Assembly (NCBI GenBank): GCA_016987375.1 | Contig: PJRA01000196.1 | Span: 1,785,218 to 1,799,924, forward strand | Source of the DNA: Brachionus koreanus | Lineage: Eukaryota > Rotifera > Eurotatoria > Ploima > Brachionidae | Direction: 5' to 3' | DNA length: 14,707 bases | Part shown: piece after piece, positions 8,664 to 14,707 of the stretch | How the letters are laid out: every line of letters starts with the position of its first letter | How positions within the stretch are numbered: position 1 is the first letter of the stretch | Program-made: the position numbers and the translations under genes | Notes under the pieces: generated by a model | What the model was told of the DNA's origin: nothing | The model's input: the letters and a program-made list of their open reading frames with translations, nothing else | Databases searched by the model: none

Positions 8664-10387
8664 CAAAATAAATTAAAAAAATGTATTCCAAGAAACTTAT
8701 TAATAATTTTCTTGGATGACTAAACGACTTAAATCTTTCAAAAAATCGACTTTTTTTTCTGCGATTTTCATTTTCGTCCATATCGGATTCATCAATAGAA
8801 GTGTAATTGCCGAATGTGCCACATTTACGCTGACGAGCATAGACTAGAAAATAGGCATTTTCTCTTAGATTTAATTTAAATATTGAAGGATCAACTTTTG
8901 AAACAATTGAATCATCAAAAACAAACCAATTATCAGACTTGTCATTTTTTGCCCAAGTATTATCTAATTTATGCTTTTAAATTTTCTTTAAATAAAACAA
9001 AATAAAACTCACAATGGCCAAAATTAGCATTGCCAATATGTTTTGAAATTGCTATCAAGTTATAAGGTGGATACTCTTGCCCATCAGTTGCGTACTTGCT
9101 CAAATTGAGTCTAAAAAACAAACAATGAAAAAATTTTTTTTTCAACTTTTTTTTTTACTCTGGAAAACAATCAATTGTCTGGTCATTTTTAATTTTATGA
9201 CTAAAGTAAAGACCACATTTAAATCTATTCAGTTGAATTATAAAAATTTTAGGCAAATTAAAAAGCTGAATTTGTTCTTCAGACTTGGTTTTTTTGCAGC
9301 AGTGTACACAATAACTTTATATAAATTTATAAAATAAAATAAATAAAAATTTCGGAAATAAACTTATTAGCCTCATTATTGCGCACAACTTTGAAATTTT
9401 CATTTAAACAATCAAACAGATTCGGAATCAAATCGTCATGTTTTCTTTTAAGCGAGGTCGTTGTTTCAGGTATAGGTAAGACCAAGCCATTCAAAACGTC
9501 AAATTTGACTGTTAGCTGATTGCATTCAAGACATGTCATTTTTTCATATACAAATGAGTGAAACAGCTCAGATACAATGCTTCTATGTGAATTAATGTAT
9601 TCATTCCATAAATCAGATCCGTATTTCTGGAATAAAATTATTTTTTGAATAAAAAAAATTTATTTCTCATTTACCAAAAACTCATTTTTCCAATTTTTAT
9701 AATCAAGTGAAATTGGTTTCAATTTAAAAGTGTCATTAGGCTCATTAATTTTCAGCTCTTCATGCAAAATGGTCAGTAGATGGTTTAAAAATTCATGCGA
9801 ATCATTTTGATCAAAGTTTTTGTACATATTCTCATATGAGATAACACATTGCTATTTGTTTAAAAAAAAATAATCTGAGAATTTTTTTTTTAAACTAAAT
9901 TATTTGTATTTTTTGAAAAATGTAGGTTTTTTAAATTTTACAGTAGCTAATAAAAATTCATATTAAAATTTACCCTTAATTTGGACGGATTTATAGAAGA
10001 TTTAGTTTCGTTATTCCATAAATTTTTCATTAAGTCTGCCAAGTTTTTGGATAGAGTTTTCTCAACGTTATTCAAATGTGCAAAGTCAGATGAAAGAAAA
10101 TAATCTCTAAACTCAGGTATATTGCTTAAGCACTTGAAAGAAAAAAAATAAAAATTAAACTTTAATATTCAAATTAAATATGAACTAAACTTGAAGCGCT
10201 GAATTCATAAAACAAGTATTTCCAAGATTGACCAGCCCAGTTGTGCCACTTATTTTATTATATTTAGATTTTGACTTATCCTGAACAGTTTTTCTAAAAA
10301 TTTAGAAAAAAAAACACTTAGATAATTTCTTGGATTCATTCAAAATAAATACTTAGGATTGATTGAATTTTTATTTTTTTTGGCCAT
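8653..10387 (-). CDS. USP-family ubiquitin-specific cysteine protease (C19), 433 aa
   Basis: Eight exons join in frame, in minus-strand order: 10387-10353, 10293-10191, 10132-9974, 9851-9675, 9626-9364, 9314-9159, 9110-9013 and 8963-8653. They give 433 codons plus stop, and every junction keeps phase. The catalytic domain is complete. The Cys box is GLVNLGNTCFMNSALQ with nucleophile C39. FDQNDSHEFLNHLL (112-125) matches the QDSQEFL box. A zinc ribbon has CLEC (190-193) and CVHC (248-251). LPKIFIIQLNRFK follows (266-278). NLIAISKH...GHY contains catalytic H330. WFVFDDS has the third triad residue at D347. It would cleave after GG of ubiquitin or a ubiquitin-like protein. The N-terminal extension is only about 30 Lys-rich residues. 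The C-terminus carries a basic, Glu/Asp-rich linker and ends in a hydrophobic 17-residue stretch. Seven introns are 48-59 bases, except intron 3 (122). Two donors are weak (gtttag, gtttat). The adjacent ubiquitin-like gene is a natural candidate substrate. Confidence 0.9.
9263..9317 (-). repeat. Source copy of the 55-bp duplicated USP exon segment
   Basis: This is the functional counterpart of the fragment at 7726-7780. On the minus strand it spans the acceptor AG and the first 17 codons of USP exon 6, including the second zinc-ribbon pair C248/C251. Confidence 0.85.
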
Positions 10388-10528
10388 ATTTTTATATTTT
10401 AGTTCAAGTAAATTCAAATAAATTTTTGTTAAACTTCATTTTTTTAATTTATATATTTATCGAATTGGGATAATTCGAATAAATATAAAAATAGAGTTTT
10501 TATTAGATATTTAAAGTTATTTTTAAAA
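10388..10528. promoter_or_regulatory. Shared divergent promoter of the USP and RBR genes
   Basis: The start codons of the leftward USP gene (10387) and the rightward RBR gene (10529) are 141 bases apart. In the middle lies a 19-bp palindrome, tcgaatt-gggat-aattcga (10460-10478), the most GC-containing part of the interval. A leftward TATA-like box (tatataaa, minus strand, 10448-10455) lies 4 bases to one side. A rightward one (tataaaaa, 10484-10491) lies 5 bases to the other. This symmetry suggests one regulatory site controlling both genes. TATA-like strings are frequent in such AT-rich DNA. Confidence 0.5.
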
Positions 10529-11287
10529 ATGAGTGAAAAATTTTACGATCCAATTATCCACAAGAATTTAATTTTAACCAAAAAGAGCGATGAAATAGCT
10601 TATTTGGACATGGGTGATTACAGAGCTGTTCTATCATGTGGCCATGTTTGTGATCCAAATTCTTTGACACAATGGTGTGAATCAATTCTAGATAAAGGAG
10701 GGGTTAAATTTAATTGCCCTGTAAATACATGTGGCAAAATATGGCCCTACGATGAGGTAAGACGAGTCGCCTTATTGACTCAAAATGAAAAATTTGATTT
10801 TGAAACTAAATTGAACAATAATATGTCAAGAAGCTTGGGCATTAAGTCATGTCCAAAATGTAATCACTTTGTTCAAAGAGATGAAATAAATATAAATAAG
10901 GCAGTTTGCTTAAATTGCTCTTACGATGCATTTTCGTTTGCATTTTGTTGGAAATGTGAACAGAAATGGTTGAATAACAATTCTGTTATAAGTTGTGGTA
11001 ACAGAATTTGTTTAGGATATGATCAAGCGACTTTGGATAATTGTAAGTTTATTTATTTGGCCAAATGTCCCAAATTGGGCAAAGTTCCAAGTGTTAGAGC
11101 TTGTCCGTCATGTGATGTACTAATAGAACATGATGGAAGTGGTTGCAAGAACATTGTTTGCAGCCAATGTAAGCTTGAGTTTTGCTTTGCATGCTTAGAA
11201 ACTACTGCCTTATGTCAAAAGATGAAACATGGCTACTTCGAATATTGCTCTAAGCCAATAGCTCCCATACAAACTAAAAAATTCTAG
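10529..11287 (+). CDS. RBR (RING-IBR-RING) E3 ubiquitin ligase, intronless, short form
   Basis: A 252-aa single-exon protein. Ligases of this class take ubiquitin from an E2 onto their own RING2 cysteine and then pass it to the substrate. Three zinc modules are visible. RING1 is reduced (residues 35-72, LSCGHVCDPNSLTQWC ... FNCPVNTCGKIW). The IBR is at 106-161, with CPKC 108-111, CLNC 127-130, CWKC 140-143, C156 and C161. RING2 (192-222) has CPSC 192-195, SGCKNIVCSQC and EFCFAC; C206 in GSGCKNIVC aligns with the catalytic Cys of Ariadne-type RING2 domains. No cysteine occurs before residue 37, so the first two zinc ligands of a classical RING1 are missing. The CGH-x-PxSLTxWC...EVRRxALLT pattern matches a family that in other animals, as I recall, has a ubiquitin-like domain ending LRLPGG in front. 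Here that part is absent and a similar domain is encoded at 8243-8506. Confidence 0.88.
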   Translation: MSEKFYDPIIHKNLILTKKSDEIAYLDMGDYRAVLSCGHVCDPNSLTQWCESILDKGGVKFNCPVNTCGKIWPYDEVRRVALLTQNEKFDFETKLNNNMSRSLGIKSCPKCNHFVQRDEININKAVCLNCSYDAFSFAFCWKCEQKWLNNNSVISCGNRICLGYDQATLDNCKFIYLAKCPKLGKVPSVRACPSCDVLIEHDGSGCKNIVCSQCKLEFCFACLETTALCQKMKHGYFEYCSKPIAPIQTKKF

Positions 11288-11318
11288 ATTTATGCAAAAA
11301 ATTCTGTTTAATTTTGTC

Positions 11319-11324
11319 AATAAA
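11319..11324 (+). terminator. Poly(A) signal AATAAA of the RBR gene
   Basis: A perfect AATAAA lies 32 bases after the stop codon, giving a short 3' UTR similar in layout to that of the secreted-protein gene. Confidence 0.6.
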
Positions 11325-12738
11325 ATATTTTAAAAATAATTTTTTTATTTTTTATTGTCTATTTTCTTATTTTAAAATAATTGTTAGTTTTTTGAGACCT
11401 CGATTTTTTATTTTTAAAGCAATTAAATTACACTTATGTAAACTTTATCTAGGTCTTTAAAAAAAAACGAAATAAGCGTACCATTTAAGAGTTATCTTTA
11501 AAGAATGTTCATTTTTTTATCGTTATACACATGTGAAAAAATGTGAATTCTTAAAAAATAGTCATTTTTAGGCAATAATTTGATTAAGTTTATAGATTTA
11601 GATAAAAATAAAATAATGATTTAAAATAAAAACATGATAAAAAATAGCATGTGTCTTTGCTTTCATTTAATTAAAGATTTAAGTGATTCTTTTTCTCTTA
11701 AAAATTATTTGCTAGTAAATAAAAAAATCCAAAAAATAATCAAAAGTAACATATTCATTTTTAGAACAGAGGTATTTATTTGAGCTCTAAAGATACTGAC
11801 TTGATCTCTTATACCTATTTTATTGACGATCTCTTATTAGAATTCAATCATCTCTAAAAAAAATATTAATTATAACAGTTTAATTATAATGATAACAAAT
11901 GGGAATATGAAATTGTTTCTATTTGGAGCAGGTTCAAAATTAAAGAAATTTTATAAAAAAAATTTTTCAAATGTTTTTAGCAAGCCACCTGTATTTAACT
12001 GTGTGTAAAATATTAGACAACCCAATATAACCCATAATATGTAAAATGAAGAAATTATAATTTAAAACTTATTAATTAATTATTTTTGTAATAACTTTCT
12101 TCTTCTTTTCTCATTTTCTCTATTATTTGTTATATGCTAGAAGCGACCATTTAAAGTTATTATTTAAAACTTTTCTCTTTAGTATATTTTGCGAACCATC
12201 AGATCCTAACAGGTCTGAATAAATAAATAAAATAAGGTTCATAACAAAATTAAAAAGAGCTTTTTTCAATCTTATTTCGTTTTCAAATGATATAACTAAA
12301 TCGAGCATTTTTCCTTAAACCGCTTCTGAGCCGGTTTGCTGAAATAAAAAGAATTTGAGGTCATGTTAAATCTTTGTCTTTTTAAAATAAAATTTGAAAA
12401 AAAACAAAAATTCTTTTTCTTTGTATTTACAAAAATCCAATTTAAGATCCAATGATACGAGAATAAAGATAAAGTCAAAATTAAAGGATTGAATGTTCTA
12501 ATAAATACTTTGAAAAAATGTTGAATAAAAGCATGATAGAGATTAGAATCCTTTAAATACAGTATTGCACAAAAATTTACATGCACCAGTTTTTTTTACA
12601 TGTTTATTTAGTTAAACATTAAAAAATTAAAATTTATTTAAAAAATTTATTAGATTAAAATCGATTTTAGACGCACACCATTAATCTTTAGTTAAAAATT
12701 GATAAATTAACTTAAATGGATTTCTAATTATCTTTTTA
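11325..12738. other. AT-rich stretch without a supported gene
   Basis: I see no convincing gene. Minus-strand open stretches at 12123-12308 and 12296-12586 are rich in Phe, Ile, Lys and Asn and lack recognisable motifs. A more complex block, tgcacaaaaatttacatgca at 12566-12585, is preceded by tacagtat. It resembles the end of a Tc1-type transposon, but no partner end was found. Confidence 0.4.
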
Positions 12739-12966
12739 CACTCAAAAACCGGATGACTTTTTTGAGCTTTTTATTTAAATAGTTTTTAATACTTTTTTTC
12801 AATGAAAATAAAATTATATTATAGAAAAAATCAAATAATTTTATAATATTTTCTATTTAAGATATGATTGAAAAAAAATTATAAAAAAACGATTAAATTT
12901 ATTGAATAAAAAACAAATAAAGGAAGTTACAAAAGGGGTTCAAAAGACCCCTCCGGTTTTTGAGTG
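12739..12966. mobile_element. 228-bp candidate MITE with mariner-like inverted repeats
   Basis: cactcaaaaaccgg (12739-12752) and its exact reverse complement ccggtttttgagtg (12953-12966) bound an AT-rich interval with no reading frame. The left copy is preceded by TA, the usual mariner target site; the right flank is TT followed by AA. Inside the right end, ggggt and acccc form a small hairpin (about 12936-12951). Inside the left end, ctcaaaaa pairs with ttttttgag. This fits a non-autonomous Tc1/mariner-type element, but the 14-bp match alone is modest evidence. Confidence 0.4.
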
Positions 12967-13090
12967 TTAATTAAAAAATATTCAATTAGTGCTAAAATTA
13001 TATATGAAACATCGCTATAAAACTTTCGGTTCCGTGCTTGTGACTTACTAAAATAATACCCCGAAAAATTGGAAACCTTAGTAAAAAAAA

Positions 13091-13237
13091 ATGGGTAAAA
13101 AAAGCTTTACCAATGAAGTTAGATGTCAGATAATTGGTCTCCTAAAAGATAAGTCTAAAAGTGATAGGGAAATAGCTAAATTAGTGGGAGTAGCAGAAAA
13201 ATGTGTGAAAACCACAAGAAAAAACAATGATATTTAA
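13091..13237 (+). pseudogene. N-terminal HTH fragment of a Tc1/mariner transposase
   Basis: A 48-codon frame begins MGKKSFTNEVRCQIIGLLKD and continues SKSDREIAKLVGVAEKCVK before a TAA. The order, R-x-QII-x-LL followed by S-x-REIAKLVGV-x-x-x-V, is the first helix-turn-helix of Tc1/mariner transposases, which binds the terminal repeats. The second HTH and the DDE catalytic domain are absent, and A/T-run sequence follows. It is therefore a truncated relic and cannot transpose anything by itself. Candidate mariner-like ends lie just to its left (12739-12966). The possibility that it acts as a short DNA-binding protein cannot be excluded but has no support. Confidence 0.6.
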
Positions 13238-13425
13238 TAATGTAGATAATAATGATTTTAATGTTTTTTTTTTATTTGGATGAATCCAATTTTTTTTTCA
13301 ATTTATCAATAAAAAAATGCATAGTAAGCTAATCTTCGAAATTAATAAAATTATGCTCAATAGTCTCTTAGCCATTTATTCAGCGAGTAGTGCGATTCCT
13401 CTCTTGTATCATTTAGCATTTAGAG

Positions 13426-13545
13426 TAGTGTTGGGATCCGTACGCACGGTCAGTGATCTGGTAAAAATTATTTGTGGTGAGACCGTATTCGCTAAACTCG
13501 GCCAACTATTTTGCGATCGGTCATTTGGCCGGTGATTTCTAGTTG
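13426..13545. mobile_element. Lone hAT-like terminus related to the 1654-2301 element
   Basis: tagtgttggg at 13426-13435 is identical to the first ten bases of both ends of the 1654-2301 element. Further in, ggtcagtga (13448-13456) resembles the cgtcagtga of the left end. The following ~90 bases are clearly richer in G and C than their surroundings and contain short inverted words (ccgt/acgg, ggcc). No opposite end is found in the window, so it is probably a solo or truncated terminus. Confidence 0.35.
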
Positions 13546-14707
13546 AAGAAGAAGTTTGATTCTTTACAACATTTCCATTTTTTTATTGTTCTTCTAGCTT
13601 TGAGATTTATCTATAATAACTATTAACAAACCTAGTTTTCGGTTGACCAACTAGGTCTGGAACATGGTCAAAATGTATTACTCCTTTTAAATTCCATCAA
13701 ACACACAACATTACCTTTTAATCATAGCGTAATCTTTTCACGTCTGACAGAGTTGTTTGAAATGGATCTAACCATTGATTTTTGTTTATAATTTAGAAAA
13801 TAGATCATCAACATCTCATACAAGTGTTGCTTTTAGAAAATAACCAACTAAGTGAGTACTTAACATGTGTATAACAGAATTAAAAATAAAAAATTTAATT
13901 TTTTTAATTTTGAATGATTTTTTAAATTTAAGATAATTCTTATAAAAATTTTGATTTTATGCTAGAAACATTGAGTTAGTTTTTATTTGAATACATCTGC
14001 CATCCTATTTAAGGTTCTCATATGCAAGATACTTTATTGCCACAATTAAATTAAACTTCTGACTAACGCCAATGACCACTACCTACAGCAGAGTTGTTTA
14101 AAAGTCCAAAATTAAAGTCCAATTCCGCACTTTTAATTTTATTATTTTTTTAAACTTAATTACTTGAATGAATTTGTCTCAACTTTTCGGTTGCCAATTT
14201 GTCCCTAGACTGACATTTATTTCACCTAGTTGAAGCGTCTAAAATCAGATTTTTATTAGATTTTTTAGAATAAATAAGCAAAGAGTTTGGACATATATTG
14301 AAAAGCCTTCAATTTGTTTGTTTAATGAGTTTTTGAAATACATAGTTGCTAGAATAAAGAATATCCAGCTTTTTTAAAAAAAGCAAAATTTTATGACTTC
14401 ATTTGTTTGAATTCTTTGAAACTACGTAAAAGAATATAACTAAAAGCTAAATTGGAAATGCTTATTTTGATTATGCAAAGTACTAGTTGATTACACATCA
14501 TATATAATTTTCTAAAAAAGCATAAAATAACTACTGTCGATAGATTAGTTTAAGTTTTTCAGCTATTAATTGAATAAAAAAATTTTTATTTAATTTTATT
14601 TTTTTATTTATTTACAATAAATAGTCAACACACTATTTTTGATAGTTTTCTTCTCTTTAAAAACAAAGTCTACACCAAAAAAAAAAAGAAACAAAAATGT
14701 TGAAAAC
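13546..14707. other. AT-rich right flank without a supported gene
   Basis: No convincing reading frame is visible. An 8-bp hairpin, acctagtt/aactaggt, lies at 13630-13656. The words cagagttgttt (14088-14098) and acagagttgtttgaaa (around 13748) share an 11-base core and may be ends of another transposon family. An ATG near the window edge (14698) cannot be judged. Confidence 0.4.

Noticed and set aside
9077..9337. Plus-strand 86-codon open frame sharing a peptide with the frame at 7660-7944
   Set aside because: It is the antisense of USP exons 6 and 7. The shared peptide reflects the duplicated exon DNA, not a protein family.
12123..12586. Two minus-strand open stretches of 61 and 96 codons
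   Set aside because: Phe/Ile/Asn/Lys-rich with no motif, as expected from AT-rich DNA.
13317..13535. 72-codon plus-strand frame across the GC-richer patch
   Set aside because: It crosses the hAT-like terminus at 13426; composition looks like translated non-coding transposon sequence.
1..14707. CRISPR arrays, tRNA or rRNA genes, bacterial operon signals
   Set aside because: No regularly spaced repeats, cloverleaf or rRNA-like blocks seen; the introns and poly(A) signals show eukaryotic DNA.

Overview
The window looks like nuclear DNA of a small metazoan. It is very AT-rich, its genes are split by short GT-AG introns (mostly 48 to 65 bases) and it uses the standard code. It carries an SLC17-type animal transporter, a TATA box and AATAAA poly(A) signals, and debris of animal-type transposons. 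The composition, the tiny introns and the style of the non-LTR reverse-transcriptase remnant would suit a monogonont rotifer such as Brachionus, but that is a guess and nothing in the window proves it.

Layout. Positions 1-3145 hold no convincing host gene. They contain a 648-bp element (1654-2301) with long imperfect terminal inverted repeats and a decayed gag-like reading frame inside. Positions 3146-4836 carry a four-exon SLC17-family transporter (502 aa when spliced). Positions 5193-5690 carry a single-exon, cysteine-free, Tyr/Asp/His-rich secreted protein with a clear TATA box and poly(A) signal. Positions 5729-7280 are AT-rich and apparently gene-free, apart from a TATA box preceded by an inverted pair of GATA sites at 5866-5950. 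Positions 7137-8200 are transposon and pseudogene debris, including the C-terminal end of a non-LTR reverse transcriptase.

The most interesting part is 8243-11287, where three ubiquitin-system genes are packed together. Reading leftward is a complete eight-exon USP-type cysteine protease (8653-10387), followed after 147 bp by a small gene for a divergent ubiquitin-like protein ending LPGG-DIF (8243-8506). Reading rightward from the same 141-bp intergenic region is an intronless RBR-type E3 ligase (10529-11287). In animals I recall a family in which a ubiquitin-like domain ending in LRLPGG is fused to the N-terminus of just this kind of RBR module. Here the two halves appear as separate genes with a protease between them. 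I infer a candidate self-contained modifier / processing-protease / ligase module. No E1 or E2 is visible in the window.

A 55-bp piece of the USP gene (its zinc-ribbon exon plus a few bases of intron) recurs at 7726-7780, next to the retrotransposon tail. This shows local DNA-level copying. To the right of the RBR gene, 11325-14707 is AT-rich and gene-poor, with mariner-type relics (inverted repeats at 12739-12966, a 48-codon transposase HTH fragment at 13091) and a lone hAT-like terminus at 13426. Splice sites and protein families were called by eye, so exon borders are predictions.
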